Assembly (NCBI RefSeq): GCF_028680575.1
Contig: NZ_JAPCKI010000003.1
Coordinates: 310,001-374,000, forward strand
DNA from: Acidovorax benzenivorans
Lineage (GTDB): Bacteria; Pseudomonadota; Gammaproteobacteria; Burkholderiales; Burkholderiaceae_C
Direction of reading: 5' to 3'
DNA: 64,000 nt
Shown here: positions 1-9,012 of the stretch, piece after piece
Position numbering within the stretch: position 1 is the first letter of the stretch
Layout: the number at the start of each line of letters is the position of its first letter
The notes under the pieces: generated by a model
Seen by the model: only the letters and a program-made list of their open reading frames with translations
What the model was told of the DNA's origin: nothing
The model's database searches: none
Program-made: the position numbers and the translations under genes

Positions 1-1066
1 GATGCGGGGACCCCAGACTAATCGCATTGGCAAGCGGGATACTCACATCGCAAGATGCTCCTGGGTTTAGGAGCAACTCGTGCTGCCCCTCTGTCAGCTC
101 GACGCAGCCTTTATTTGCATGAAGGTAGACATCGCGGTGTTCACCCCTTGCTTTTTGATAGACCAGTGCATATGTGTTGCCACCAACGGTGAGGGACTGA
201 ATGAAGTCGGGACGAATCTTCACAGGTCGATTTGTTCGGTTCTCAAGCTTCATCTCGATGCCTCCGTTGACCATGTAGCTCACGGAATGCACAGCACTCG
301 ACACCTTTTGCGCTGTATAGCTTCGAACCTTCGGTTTGGCGTCCTCTATTTTCTGCTTCGCGGCCATTTCTTGTAGTGCTGATTCGTTGGTGCCGATGAA
401 CTCATCGCTCAGAAGCTTGGCCAAATTGTTGGCGTTGAATTGCACTAAGGCGCCGGACGGCGCGTAGATGAAATTGACGGTTTCGACCACGCCTGAGAGT
501 TCCCTACCCACAAAACCTGCATAGAAGACGACTTGACGAAATCCTAAAGGGCCGAAATCAACGCAAGCGAACGGCTGTATGTCGGCAACCCAACTCATTT
601 CTTTGGGCTGAATATTCAGTCGTTGAGCAAAACTCTCAACCACGACCTCTGACGCAAGTCGAACCTTCGTCCCCTTTTTGAGCGCTGCGGTACGTGCTGC
701 CTTGACGCGCTCAGCCGAAACGTTCGCTTCCCTCAACGCTTCCTGAGATGGCTCGTTGTCCCATCCCAGGGGCTTTTCGTAAACGTTCCATAGCGAACCT
801 GCCTTGTGTGCTTGGGCTTCGCTACCGCGAGTTCTGCAGGCTGCTCTCAGCCGTTCGTAAACTACCACCGTAGACGGCGTATTGCGCTTCGTCCTGACGT
901 CGCGGATGACTGTGGAACCATCTGGGGCGATGTCAGGGTCGCGTTCAAATGCTTCACTGACTATGCGAACTATTGGGTCCGAGTTCGTCGACGGGTTTGT
1001 GGAGGCGTACGCTAGTCCTGTTGAGGTTAACAATAGGACTAACGTTATCAGTAGTTCATGGCGCAT
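1..1066 (-). CDS. Exported protein of unknown function (3' end beyond window)
   Basis: An uninterrupted reading frame of 355 codons runs from an ATG at 1066 to the left edge with no stop, so the C-terminus lies outside the window. The product starts MRHELLITLVLLLTSTGLAYA, a good Sec signal peptide (basic start, hydrophobic stretch of about 14 residues, A-Y-A cleavage). The rest is soluble-looking and mixed alpha/beta, with single cysteines around residues 77, 172 and 323. No family was recognised. Base composition differs from the neighbours: 96 of the first 180 bases are G or C, against 43 of 60 at 1261-1320. Codons such as ATA, TTA, AGG and CTA, rare elsewhere here, are frequent. This suggests acquisition by transfer. 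No strong ribosome binding site is visible. The reading frame is secure; the function is unknown. Confidence 0.8.
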   Translation of the reverse strand, partial: MRHELLITLVLLLTSTGLAYASTNPSTNSDPIVRIVSEAFERDPDIAPDGSTVIRDVRTKRNTPSTVVVYERLRAACRTRGSEAQAHKAGSLWNVYEKPLGWDNEPSQEALREANVSAERVKAARTAALKKGTKVRLASEVVVESFAQRLNIQPKEMSWVADIQPFACVDFGPLGFRQVVFYAGFVGRELSGVVETVNFIYAPSGALVQFNANNLAKLLSDEFIGTNESALQEMAAKQKIEDAKPKVRSYTAQKVSSAVHSVSYMVNGGIEMKLENRTNRPVKIRPDFIQSLTVGGNTYALVYQKARGEHRDVYLHANKGCVELTEGQHELLLNPGASCDVSIPLANAISLGSPH

Positions 1067-1150
1067 TATTTGAGGTGTGTCTAGGTTGTGAAGTGTGCTA
1101 ATCGCGGCGGGGGAGCTGAGAAAAGTTTAACGAAGAGATCCGTGCGAGAT

Positions 1151-1166
1151 ACGCCGCTTGCGGCGT
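1151..1166. other. 16-bp perfect palindrome
   Basis: ACGCCGC-TT-GCGGCGT can form a hairpin in either strand. It lies between the atypical left-edge gene and the 3' end of the permease gene at 1209. There is no U-run after it on either side, so it is at best a weak terminator for the permease transcript. Confidence 0.35.
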
Positions 1167-1208
1167 GTACTGATTCTTGCTGATCTCATTTAGCGAGCGT
1201 TATTCAGT

Positions 1209-3869
1209 TCACCAGTCTTCTTTCACCGCCATCACCGCATCCTTCCCCGCCGCTGCCCTCCCCGCCAGCCAGGCCGTCGCTGTGCCGGACACGATCACCG
1301 CCAGGCACAGGCCCAATAGCCGACCACCGGGCACATTGAGGTTCATCGTCCAGTGAAAACTCTGCGGGTTGACCACATGCACCAGCACCACGGACACGGC
1401 CAGCCCCAGCAGCACGCCCGCAGCGGCGCCCACTGCCGTCCAGGCGGCGCCTTCGCTGGCGACCACGGTCAGGATCTGCCGCCGGGTGAGGCCCAGGTGG
1501 GCCAGCAGGCCAAACTCTTTGCGGCGGGCCAGCACCTGGGCGCTGAAGCTGGCGGCCACGCCGAACAGGCCGATGCCGATGGCCACGGCCTGCAGCCAGT
1601 AGGTGACGGCGAAGCTGCGGTCAAAGATGCGCAGCGAGCGTTCGCGGATGGCGCTGGCGGAGCTGAATTCCACCAGTGCCTCGTTGTCGCCCGTGGCGGC
1701 ACCCGCCCCAGTGGAGGGCTGGCGGCCGACTTGCGCCGCTGCCAGCGCGCGGATGGACTGCTGCAGGGCGGATAGATCGGTGCCTTCGCTGGGCCACAGG
1801 GCCAGGTCGCTGGTGCGGGCGTCGCCGGTCAGGCGCAGCCACACGGCGCGGTCCATCACCACGGCGCCGGTTTGCCGGGCGTAGTCCCGCCAGATGCCTG
1901 CTATATAAAAGATAGCTGCTGGTGCTTTATTCTCTTGCGCTTGAGGGCTAAAAGCCTTGGAAAGTGCGGGCCACTCCATGCCGGGGCGCAGGCCGTACAG
2001 GTCCACCACGGCTTCGCTGATGTACACGCCGGTGCGACCGGGGGGCACGGGCAGAGCCTCATCCACCAGGGGCAAGCGCTGTGCGGGGTCGTCACCCAGC
2101 GGGCGGCTCAGCAGCATCAGGGCTGGCAGGGTGGGCGACAGCTGCAGTGGGCTGGCACGCAGGGCTTGTACACGGGCCAGGCCTGGTAGCTGGGCCACCG
2201 CTTCTGCAAAACCCGCAGGCAGCAACGCGGCCTCGGTACCGCCCGTGCTGCCCGCACTGATGGCCGAGCGCACATACAGCGGCGACGGCAGCACCGCGTC
2301 CAGCCACTGCGTGACCGAGCCGCGAAAGCTCGCCACCATCACCGTCAGCGCCACGGCCAGGCTGAGGGATGTGACCACACCGCCCACGGCAATGGCCGCG
2401 CTGCCACGCATGCGCCGTGCGCGCTCCAGCGCCAGCAGCGGCAGCACATGCCGCGCGGCCAGGGGCTGCAGCCACGCCAGCAACCTGGCCATGCCCCATG
2501 GCAGCAAGGCGATGCCGCCCACCAGCAGCAGCGCGATGGCCAGGTAGGCAGCCAATGGGATGCCAAATACGGGTGGAGCGAAAGTCAGTATTGCGCCGGT
2601 AGCTATCAAAACGATACCAATCATGCCGTTGTCCGTCTGGCTGGCTGCGGCGCCAAGGCCCTTCAAGGTTTGGGCGGGGGGCAGGGTCTGAGCGGCGCGG
2701 GCAGGCCACCAGCCGCCCACCAAGGCTGCCGCTACGCCCAGTGCGCCATACACCAGGGCTGCGGGGGCGCTCCATTGCAGCGCGGGCCGCACGCCCGCAA
2801 AGTAGCCGCCGCCCAGGTCGCCGCCCAGCAGTTGCAGCGCGGTGGCCGCCAGCGCGGTGCCCAGCGCAATGCCCATCACGCTGCCCAGCAGGCCCAGCGC
2901 TGCCGATTCGGCCAGCACCAGCGCCAGCCGCTGGCGCGGCGTGGCGCCCAGCACAGCCAGCAGCGCAAACTGCGGCCCGCGCTGCGCCACGCTGAGCGCC
3001 AGCACCGAGAACACCAAAAACGCCCCGGTGAACAGCGCCACCAGCGCCAGCACGGTCAGGTTGACCCGGTAGGCGCGTGACAGGTTGCTGATGCGCTGGG
3101 TGGCATCGCCGGGCTGCGCTAGCACCAGATTGGTCGGCCAGTCGGGCTGCGTGCGCAGCGTGGCCTCCCACGCGATGCGGTCGGTGCCGGGCTGCAGTTG
3201 CAGGTCGATGCGGGTGAGTGCGCCCGCGCGGCCAAACAGGTCCTGCGCGGCGCCGATGTCCATCACGGCCAGCGGGGCGCCGCCTGCCGTCACGGTGCCC
3301 GCCACCTGCACGGTGAGCGTTTGTTGCAAGCCCACCTGCAGCGTGAGCTGGGGCAGGGGGGACGCGGCCGCAGGAGACAGGCCCAGCGCCTGCAGGGCAG
3401 CCGTGTTGAGGAACACCGTGGCGGGTGCAAAGAGGGCGAATCGGTCTGTGCCGTCCCAAGGGCGTGGCATGAGCGCGGGGGCCGTGGTGGGCAGCAGCAG
3501 TGCATCGGCGCCCAGCACGCGCAGCGGGGTGCGCCCGGGGCTGGCATTGGCGTTGGTAGTGCCCACCTGCGCCACGGCCGACAGCTCCAGCAGCGGGCTG
3601 GCGCGAGCCACCTGCGGGTCAGTGGCCAGGCGTTCGTACAGCGCCTCGGGCAGGTGGCCCTGCATGGCGCGCAGCTCCAGGTCGGGCTGGCCGTTGACGG
3701 CGCGCACGGCCTGCGAGAACTCGTCCAGCGCCGACGCATTGATCACATGCACCGCAAACGCCAGCGCCACGCCCAGCATGACGGCTGCCACCGCCGCCGC
3801 ACTGCGCCAAGGGTGGTGGCGCAGGTCTTGCCAGGAGAAAGTGCGAAGCAGGGCGAGCATGGCCTGCAT
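1209..3869 (-). CDS. ABC exporter permease, FtsX/YbbP type
   Basis: Inner-membrane subunit of an ABC exporter of the YbbP/FtsX-MacB superfamily. The 886-residue product has an N-terminal transmembrane segment, a periplasmic domain of about 220 residues, a first FtsX-like membrane block near residues 275-390, central membrane segments near 410-480, a second periplasmic domain, and a C-terminal FtsX block near 755-880. This is the roughly 10-helix layout of YbbP. The frame is open up to 4007, but that extension covers the hsp20 promoter and reads as non-protein sequence, so ATG 3869 (or 3860) is preferred. The partner ATPase lies at 4516-5166 on the same strand, separated by hsp20 on the other strand. 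Two copies of the dispersed repeat are translated inside it (1900-1963 and 2561-2620). In E. coli ybbAP adjoins tesA; the substrate is unknown. Confidence 0.85.
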   Translation of the reverse strand: MQAMLALLRTFSWQDLRHHPWRSAAAVAAVMLGVALAFAVHVINASALDEFSQAVRAVNGQPDLELRAMQGHLPEALYERLATDPQVARASPLLELSAVAQVGTTNANASPGRTPLRVLGADALLLPTTAPALMPRPWDGTDRFALFAPATVFLNTAALQALGLSPAAASPLPQLTLQVGLQQTLTVQVAGTVTAGGAPLAVMDIGAAQDLFGRAGALTRIDLQLQPGTDRIAWEATLRTQPDWPTNLVLAQPGDATQRISNLSRAYRVNLTVLALVALFTGAFLVFSVLALSVAQRGPQFALLAVLGATPRQRLALVLAESAALGLLGSVMGIALGTALAATALQLLGGDLGGGYFAGVRPALQWSAPAALVYGALGVAAALVGGWWPARAAQTLPPAQTLKGLGAAASQTDNGMIGIVLIATGAILTFAPPVFGIPLAAYLAIALLLVGGIALLPWGMARLLAWLQPLAARHVLPLLALERARRMRGSAAIAVGGVVTSLSLAVALTVMVASFRGSVTQWLDAVLPSPLYVRSAISAGSTGGTEAALLPAGFAEAVAQLPGLARVQALRASPLQLSPTLPALMLLSRPLGDDPAQRLPLVDEALPVPPGRTGVYISEAVVDLYGLRPGMEWPALSKAFSPQAQENKAPAAIFYIAGIWRDYARQTGAVVMDRAVWLRLTGDARTSDLALWPSEGTDLSALQQSIRALAAAQVGRQPSTGAGAATGDNEALVEFSSASAIRERSLRIFDRSFAVTYWLQAVAIGIGLFGVAASFSAQVLARRKEFGLLAHLGLTRRQILTVVASEGAAWTAVGAAAGVLLGLAVSVVLVHVVNPQSFHWTMNLNVPGGRLLGLCLAVIVSGTATAWLAGRAAAGKDAVMAVKEDW
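1900..1963 (+). repeat. Dispersed ~60-bp repeat, copy 1 (inside permease gene)
   Basis: ATAGCTGCT, then 15 nt, then TGCGCTTGAGGGCT. It is antisense to the gene and read as protein in the phase GCT ATC (product ...KAPAAIF...). An A+T-rich flank resembling GCTATATAAAAG precedes it, as in other copies. Confidence 0.7.
2561..2620 (-). repeat. Dispersed ~60-bp repeat, copy 2 (inside permease gene)
   Basis: On the minus strand TTTTGATAGCTACC is followed by 15 nt and a degenerate right half TTCGCTCC, then ATTTGGC as in the mutL copy. It is in the sense orientation of the gene, phase ATA GCT (product VLIATGAILTF), and forms part of a membrane segment. It is the most diverged of the long copies. Confidence 0.5.
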
Positions 3870-3931
3870 TGTGGCCGCAGGGGCTGTTAGCGGCGGCGTT
3901 TGATGCGCATCAACCTTGCGTTGTGCACCCT

Positions 3932-3960
3932 CTTGAAGTGCCGAAAGGTTGCGCCTATCT
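3932..3960 (+). promoter_or_regulatory. Sigma-32-like heat-shock promoter of hsp20
   Basis: CTTGAAG at 3932-3938 and GCCTATCT at 3953-3960 are separated by 14 nt. The sigma-32 consensus is CTTGAA, 13-17 nt, CCCCATNT, so the -35 element matches fully and the -10 element at all but two positions. The predicted start near 3967 leaves a leader of about 70 nt before the hsp20 ATG. Assignment is by pattern only. Confidence 0.55.
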
Positions 3961-3966
3961 TGGCAG

Positions 3967-4039
3967 CGGGGTCTGCACTCCTGCGCAGGCCCGGTTGTCT
4001 GTACCAACCCCTTTCAACCTCTTTTCAGGAGCCAAAACC
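3967..4039 (+). promoter_or_regulatory. hsp20 leader with possible Shine-Dalgarno-sequestering pairing
   Basis: CTCCTG at 3978-3983 is exactly complementary to the Shine-Dalgarno stretch CAGGAG at 4026-4031. A competing palindrome, CCTGCGCAGG, lies at 3980-3989. Small heat-shock genes often carry RNA thermometers in their leaders, so a thermosensitive structure is plausible. The pairing is only 6 bp with a 42-nt loop, and no ROSE or fourU signature is clear. Confidence 0.3.
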
Positions 4040-4468
4040 ATGAACTCTCTCGTGAACCGCGGCAGTCTGTTTGACGACTTCTTCAAGGACATTGCCCCCG
4101 GTTTTTATGTGCGCCCGCTGCATGGAGACAACCTGCCGTCGCCTGGTCAGATCAAGGTCGATGTGAAGGAAACCGAAAGTGGCTACACGGTGCAGGCTGA
4201 GGTGCCCGGCGTGGCCAAGGAGGACATCCATGTCTCGCTCGAAGGCAATGTGGTGAGCCTGCGCGCCGAGGTGCGCCAGCACGATGAAAAGCGCGAGGGC
4301 GAAAAGGTGCTGCGCAGCGAGCGCTATTACGGCGCCGTGGCCCGCAGCTTCCAGCTGCCCGCCGATGTGGACGCCGCGCAGGCCAAGGCCAAGTACGACA
4401 ACGGCGTGCTGACGCTGACACTACCCAAGAAGGTGAACAAGGCGGCGCAGCGGTTGAATATCGAATGA
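4040..4468 (+). CDS. Small heat-shock protein, Hsp20/alpha-crystallin family
   Basis: ATP-independent cytoplasmic holdase that binds unfolding proteins. The 142-residue product has a short N-terminal arm and an alpha-crystallin domain from about residue 38 to the end. Typical strands include YTVQAEVPGVAKEDIHV, and GVLTLTLPK is the conserved A-x-x-x-n-GVL-x-l-x-l-P motif. It lacks a clear IxI motif; the tail ends QRLNIE. ATG 4040 is chosen because AGGAGCC precedes it with good spacing; the frame extends upstream to 3869 only through non-coding sequence. A sigma-32-like promoter lies about 80 bp upstream. It is inserted on the opposite strand between the two subunits of an ABC exporter. Confidence 0.93.
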   Translation: MNSLVNRGSLFDDFFKDIAPGFYVRPLHGDNLPSPGQIKVDVKETESGYTVQAEVPGVAKEDIHVSLEGNVVSLRAEVRQHDEKREGEKVLRSERYYGAVARSFQLPADVDAAQAKAKYDNGVLTLTLPKKVNKAAQRLNIE

Positions 4469-4515
4469 GCCAGCCCGCGCTGAGGCTGCCTCTTTAGGGG
4501 CCCGGCGTGGAGGGC

Positions 4516-5166
4516 CTATGCAGCGATGCCGCTGGCCGTGAGCCGCAGCACCCGGTCCGCCCGCGCCGCCGCTGCGTCCGAGTGTGTGACCAGCACCAGC
4601 GATGCCCCATGCTCGCGCGTCTGCGCCAGCAGCAGGTCCATCACACGCGCTGCGGTGGTGGGGTCGAGGTTGCCGGTGGGCTCGTCGGCCAGCAGCAGGG
4701 CGGGGCGGTGCACCAGCGCGCGGGCAATGGCCACGCGTTGCAGCTGGCCACCGCTGAGCTGCTGCGGCAGCCGCTCGCCCAGGCCCTCCAGGCCCACGGC
4801 AGTCAGCATGTGCGGCACGCGATCAGGCTCGCTCTGGCCCAGCAGCATCAGCGGCAGGGCCACGTTTTGCGCCACGTCCAGGTGCGGCAGCACGTGGAAG
4901 GCTTGGAACACAAAACCCACATGGGCACGGCGCCACAGTGCGCGCTGTGTGTCATCGAGCTGACCGAGGTCGGTGGTGCCATGCGTGATGTGGCCGGCGT
5001 CCCAGGTATCAAGGCCGGCCAAGCAGTTGAGCAGGGTGGATTTGCCCACGCCCGAATCGCCCACGATGGCCACAAACTCGCCCGGCGCCACGGTGAACTG
5101 CACGTTGGCAAACACCGGCGTGCTGCCGTAGTGTTTGCCGAGGCCCTCCACACGCAGCAGCGTCAT
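4516..5166 (-). CDS. ABC exporter ATP-binding protein, YbbA/LolD type
   Basis: ATPase subunit driving the FtsX-type permease at 1209-3869. The 216-residue product has Walker [10 protein letters not shown] (36-44), a Q-loop Gln near 88, signature LSGGQ (137-141), Walker B LLLADEP (157-163) and H-loop His195. This is a complete, active-looking nucleotide-binding domain of the MacB/LolD/YbbA branch. The start ATG 5166 overlaps the miaA stop as ATGA, so translation is coupled to miaA. The open frame continues to 5385 only inside miaA and is rejected as an N-terminus. The permease gene is not immediately downstream: hsp20 lies between them on the other strand. Confidence 0.9.
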   Translation of the reverse strand: MTLLRVEGLGKHYGSTPVFANVQFTVAPGEFVAIVGDSGVGKSTLLNCLAGLDTWDAGHITHGTTDLGQLDDTQRALWRRAHVGFVFQAFHVLPHLDVAQNVALPLMLLGQSEPDRVPHMLTAVGLEGLGERLPQQLSGGQLQRVAIARALVHRPALLLADEPTGNLDPTTAARVMDLLLAQTREHGASLVLVTHSDAAAARADRVLRLTASGIAA

Positions 5167-6176
5167 GGCGTGCGCTGCTTCAGGCGCTGCAGTACGGCCT
5201 GCACCAGGGTGGCCACTGCATGGGGCTGGTCGCAGGCGATGGCTTGGCGCTGCGGCATGCTGCGCAGCCAGGTGATCTGGCGCTTGGCCAGCTGGCGCGT
5301 GGCAGCAATGCCGCGCTCGCGCAGGAAGGCCGTGTTCAACGGCGTGCCAGCGGGGCGGCTGGCCTGGAAGTCCAGCTCTTCCCACACCTGCCGGTAGCCC
5401 ACGCAGCGCATGGAGGGCAGGTCGGGGTGCAGGTCGCCGCGTGCACGCAGGGCCACCACCTCATCGATGAAGCCGCCGGCCAGCATGGCGTCAAAGCGCA
5501 GGGCGATACGCGCATGCAGCCAGGCGCGGTCATCGGGTTCCAAGGAAAAAAGGGCGCTGGCGCCCGTATTGTTTGCGCTGTCAGCTATCTTTTTGGTAGC
5601 GTGGAAGCTCGACAGCGGCTGGCCTGACACATGCCATACCTCCAGCGCTCGCTGGATGCGCTGGCTGTCGCCGGGTGCCAGGCGTGCGGCCGTCACCGGG
5701 TCCACACGTCCCAGCTCGGCATGCAGTGCTGGCCAGCCCTGCTCGGCCGCCTGGGCTTCAAGCCGCGCGCGCACCTCGGGGTTGGCGGCGGGCATGTCGT
5801 CAATGCCGTCGAACAGCGCCTTGAAGTACAGCATGGTGCCGCCTACCAGCAGGGGCAGTGCACCCCGCGCGCGGATCTCGCCGATGAGCCGTGTGGCGTC
5901 TTGCACAAACTCGGCCGCGCTGTAGGCCTGCAGCGGGTCGCGGATGTCGATGAGGTGGTGCGGCACGGCGGCGCGCTCTTCGGGCGTGGGCTTGGCGGTG
6001 CCAATGTCCATGCCCCGGTACACCAGGGCCGAGTCCACGCTGATGATCTCGACCGGTTGGCCTTGTTTGCCCAGCACAGCGGCCAGCGCCAGCGCGCCTG
6101 CGGTCTTGCCCGACGCGGTGGGGCCCGCCAGGGCGATGGTGGGAAGGGTGTCAGGCGTGCTCACGGGGCGCTCCAA
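5163..6176 (-). CDS. miaA: tRNA dimethylallyltransferase MiaA
   Basis: Adds a dimethylallyl group to N6 of A37 in tRNAs reading UNN codons, the first step towards ms2i6A. The product is up to 337 residues, with P-loop GPTASGKT (18-25), the [17 protein letters not shown] substrate motif, and the PHHLIDI...YSAAEF region of the family. A GTG at 6164 is an alternative start; either start overlaps the 3' end of the upstream MFS gene. The ABC ATPase follows with a 4-nt overlap. Residues near 195-215 ([20 protein letters not shown]) come from an in-frame copy of the dispersed repeat and are not typical of MiaA. Confidence 0.95.
   Translation of the reverse strand: MERPVSTPDTLPTIALAGPTASGKTAGALALAAVLGKQGQPVEIISVDSALVYRGMDIGTAKPTPEERAAVPHHLIDIRDPLQAYSAAEFVQDATRLIGEIRARGALPLLVGGTMLYFKALFDGIDDMPAANPEVRARLEAQAAEQGWPALHAELGRVDPVTAARLAPGDSQRIQRALEVWHVSGQPLSSFHATKKIADSANNTGASALFSLEPDDRAWLHARIALRFDAMLAGGFIDEVVALRARGDLHPDLPSMRCVGYRQVWEELDFQASRPAGTPLNTAFLRERGIAATRQLAKRQITWLRSMPQRQAIACDQPHAVATLVQAVLQRLKQRTP
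5541..5602 (-). repeat. Dispersed ~60-bp repeat, copy 3 (inside miaA)
   Basis: On the minus strand AAAAAGATAGCTGAC, 15 nt, then GGCGCCAGCGCCC and a T-run. Sense orientation, phase ATA GCT, the same phase as the comEC and second permease copies. Confidence 0.65.
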
Positions 6177-7392
6177 ACTTTTGCACCAGTGTCCAGGAGA
6201 TCACGGCCAGCACCACCGACCAGAACCAGATGCCGCTGACCAGCGGCCACACCGTGCCATCAAGCCGCATGCCCAGCCAGCCACCAATGGCAAAGGCCGC
6301 CAGCATCATCATGAAACCGTTGAGGGCCGACGCCACGCCCGCCGCCTTGGGGAAGGGCCCCACCGCACCACTTTGCCCGCAGGGCTGGTGGATGCCGTGG
6401 GCCACCATGAACAGGTAGAACGGCAGCGTCAGCGCCCAGGGGTGGTGCCAGCCCATCCACGCCACCAGTGCCATCAGCGTGCCACCGCTGGCGCTCAAGG
6501 CCCCGGCGATGGCCACCGTGCGCTGCAGCCCATGGCGCGCCAGCAGTGCGCGGCACACAAAGGTGCCCGCAAAGTAGGCCACGCAGGCCGACGCCATGAC
6601 CCAGCCGTACATGGTGCGCGTGAGGCCCAGCACGTCGATGTAGACAAACGAGGACGAGGCCAGAAACGTGAACAGCCCGCCGTAGGTGGCCGTGGTCTGC
6701 AGCGAAAACGCCCAGAAGGTGGGGCTGCGCAGCACATGTTGCCAGGTGCCCACCAGCGCGCGGGGCTGCAGGGCCTGCGGGTTGCGGTGGGCCAGGGTCT
6801 CGGGCAAGCGCAAGGCCACCAGCGCCAGCGTGACCACGGCGTACACCGTGAGGGCCAGCAGCGCCGCACGCCACCCCAGCCATTCGCTGAGCAGGCCCCC
6901 CATGGGCGCGCAGATGCAGGCCACGATGCCCAGCCCCGTGAGCGCCTTGGACATGGCGCGGGCGCCCTCCAGCGGGGTGTAGAGGTCGCGCACAATGGCC
7001 CGAGCGCACATCACCACGGCCCCCATGGCGGCACCCTGGGCGATGCGCCACAGAATCAACAGGCCCATGGTCGGCGCCATGGCGCTGCCCAGCGAGGCCA
7101 CGGTGTAGATGGCCAGGCCCGCCAGCAGGATGGGGCGGCGGCCAAACCGGTCAGACAACGGGCCCCACACCATCTGCGAGCAACCAAACGCCAACAACAG
7201 CCCGCTGAGCGTGAGCTGCGCTGCCGCCATGGGTGCACCCAGGCTGCGGGTGAGCGCGGGCAGGGCGGGCAGGTACAGGTCGGTGGTGACGGGCTGGATG
7301 GACAGCAACAAGGCCAGCACCAGAATGGCCAGGCCGGGGGGAATCGAGACGGGGGCGGCCGCAGGCGCTGCGGTGGCGGAGGGGGCAGACAT
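6151..7392 (-). CDS. Drug-resistance MFS transporter, Bcr/CflA type
   Basis: Inner-membrane proton-driven efflux carrier. The 413-residue product has about 12 hydrophobic segments. The first helix ends [10 protein letters not shown], the hallmark of the Bcr/CflA (DHA1) group, and the loop motif [12 protein letters not shown] follows helix 2. ATG 7392 (MSAPSATA) is preferred over the upstream frame to 7503, whose residues are basic and unlike a transporter N-terminus. The gene precedes miaA with a short overlap. The substrate cannot be told from sequence. Confidence 0.85.
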   Translation of the reverse strand: MSAPSATAAPAAAPVSIPPGLAILVLALLLSIQPVTTDLYLPALPALTRSLGAPMAAAQLTLSGLLLAFGCSQMVWGPLSDRFGRRPILLAGLAIYTVASLGSAMAPTMGLLILWRIAQGAAMGAVVMCARAIVRDLYTPLEGARAMSKALTGLGIVACICAPMGGLLSEWLGWRAALLALTVYAVVTLALVALRLPETLAHRNPQALQPRALVGTWQHVLRSPTFWAFSLQTTATYGGLFTFLASSSFVYIDVLGLTRTMYGWVMASACVAYFAGTFVCRALLARHGLQRTVAIAGALSASGGTLMALVAWMGWHHPWALTLPFYLFMVAHGIHQPCGQSGAVGPFPKAAGVASALNGFMMMLAAFAIGGWLGMRLDGTVWPLVSGIWFWSVVLAVISWTLVQKFGAPREHA

Positions 7393-7612
7393 ATCTGTCT
7401 GAGCGTACCAGAAGGGGGTGTGGTGCCGCCCCGCTGGGGCCGCTGCCTGGAGTCGTGGGCGCTCGTGCGGATTGGCGTGTAAAGAGCGTCGCACGGGTGA
7501 CATCCCGCTGGCCAGGGGGCGCCGCTACATTGTGCGGTGGTGGTCGGTGGTCAGCCCCTGCTTGTAGAGGGGCCTCACCGGGACACCACACAACACAACA
7601 AGGAGACAAGCC

Positions 7613-8989
7613 ATGCACATGATCCATCGAGCCTCTGCTGCGCACCCTGCACACCCCGCGCATCCGGCACGGCCACAGCGCCCAAGGGCGCTTCCCGCAA
7701 TGCTGTGGCGGGCCGCCTGCGCTACCGCTGCACTGGGCGCAGCCTTTGCGGCCCAGGCCCAGGCCCCCGCGCTGCCCGCACCCGAGACCGTGGCGCTGGA
7801 CAAGCTGGGCTACATGAGCAGCTTCCCGCCCGAGGGTGCGCAGCGTGTGGACCTGAGCAACTCCTACAAATACCCGCAGCTGCGCTGGACGGTGCAGCAC
7901 CTGCGGGAGCTGCAGCCCACGCACAACATTCGCAGCGGCGGCGCTGCACCATCGGCCTTGTCGGCTGACCCCCGGCCGCTGGGTGGCGTGACGTTTGACG
8001 ACGACAAGGGCCAGCCCATCACCGTGGACCAATGGTTCACCCGCACCTACACCGATGCCCTTGTGGTGTTGCACAAGGGCCGCGTGGTGTACGAGCGCTA
8101 CGACAACCAGATGAAGCCCCACTCGCCCCACCTGCTGTTCTCTGTGACCAAGTCGTTCACCGGGCTCATGGCGGCGCAACTGGCGCACGAGGGCAAGATC
8201 GACCCGGAAGCCCTGGTGACCAAGTACGTGCCCGAGCTGGCCGACTCTGCCTGGGGCGACATGAAGGTGCGCGATGTGATGGACATGACGGGCGCCGTGC
8301 GCTTCCGCGAGGTCTACACCGACCCCACCACCGAGATCTTTGGCTACAGCTGGTCCAGCGGCCTGCTGCCACGCCCACCGGGCTACCAAGGGCCGACCAA
8401 TGTGTACGACTTCTTGAAGACGCTCAAGAAAGAGGGCGAACACGGCGCGGGTTTTGTGTACCGCACGGTGCATTCCGAGGTGCTGGGCTGGATCGTGTCG
8501 CGCGCAACCGGCAAACACTGGGCTGAGCTGATGAGCGACAACATCTGGCAGAAGCTGGGCACCGAGGAAGATGCGCACGTGATGGTGGACAGCGTGGGCA
8601 CACCGCTGCAGGGCGCGGGCCTTAACGCCACGGCGCGCGACCTGGCGCGATTTGGCGAAATGCTGCGCCTGGGCGGCAGCTACAACGGCCAGAAGATTTT
8701 TGACAAGGCCGTGATCGACGACACCGCCAAGGGCGGCGACCGCGAGAAGTTCAAGATGGGTGGCATGGCCTTTCGCCCCGGATACAGCTACCGCAACCAG
8801 TGGTGGGTGCTGCACAACGCCGACGGCGCCTACGAGGCCGCAGGCATCCATGGCCAGTTCATCCACGTGAACCCGGCTGCCGAGATGGTGGTGGTCAAGC
8901 TGTCGTCGCACCCGGTGGCCGGGGCCGGCTTTACCCACCCGCTCACGCTCAAGGCCTGGGCGGCGCTGGCACAGGCGGTGCGCCGCTGA
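7613..8989 (+). CDS. Secreted serine hydrolase, class C beta-lactamase fold
   Basis: Penicillin-binding-protein-like serine hydrolase of the beta-lactamase/6-aminohexanoate-dimer hydrolase type. The 458-residue product has catalytic Ser177 and Lys180 in FSVTKSF and a candidate second-motif Tyr283 in FVYRTVHSEVLGW; HGQF near residue 415 is a candidate third motif. An unusually long N-terminal region with repeated HPA precedes a hydrophobic stretch (about 31-48) ending AAQAQA, a signal peptide. The strong AAGGAGA ribosome site 7 nt upstream supports ATG 7613. The gene stands alone between a divergent MFS gene and a convergent hydrolase. The substrate (ester, amide or peptide) is not determinable here. 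Confidence 0.8.
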   Translation: MHMIHRASAAHPAHPAHPARPQRPRALPAMLWRAACATAALGAAFAAQAQAPALPAPETVALDKLGYMSSFPPEGAQRVDLSNSYKYPQLRWTVQHLRELQPTHNIRSGGAAPSALSADPRPLGGVTFDDDKGQPITVDQWFTRTYTDALVVLHKGRVVYERYDNQMKPHSPHLLFSVTKSFTGLMAAQLAHEGKIDPEALVTKYVPELADSAWGDMKVRDVMDMTGAVRFREVYTDPTTEIFGYSWSSGLLPRPPGYQGPTNVYDFLKTLKKEGEHGAGFVYRTVHSEVLGWIVSRATGKHWAELMSDNIWQKLGTEEDAHVMVDSVGTPLQGAGLNATARDLARFGEMLRLGGSYNGQKIFDKAVIDDTAKGGDREKFKMGGMAFRPGYSYRNQWWVLHNADGAYEAAGIHGQFIHVNPAAEMVVVKLSSHPVAGAGFTHPLTLKAWAALAQAVRR

Positions 8990-9012
8990 GACTGCGCGGC
9001 GAGCCGCTGCGC

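Noticed and set aside
3870..4007. N-terminal extension of the FtsX-type permease
   Set aside because: It lies over the hsp20 promoter and is not hydrophobic or conserved-looking; ATG 3869 gives a standard YbbP start.
7630..7675. HPA triplet repeats at the serine hydrolase N-terminus as a separate repeat element
   Set aside because: Only three HPA units within one signal region; simple local slippage explains it.
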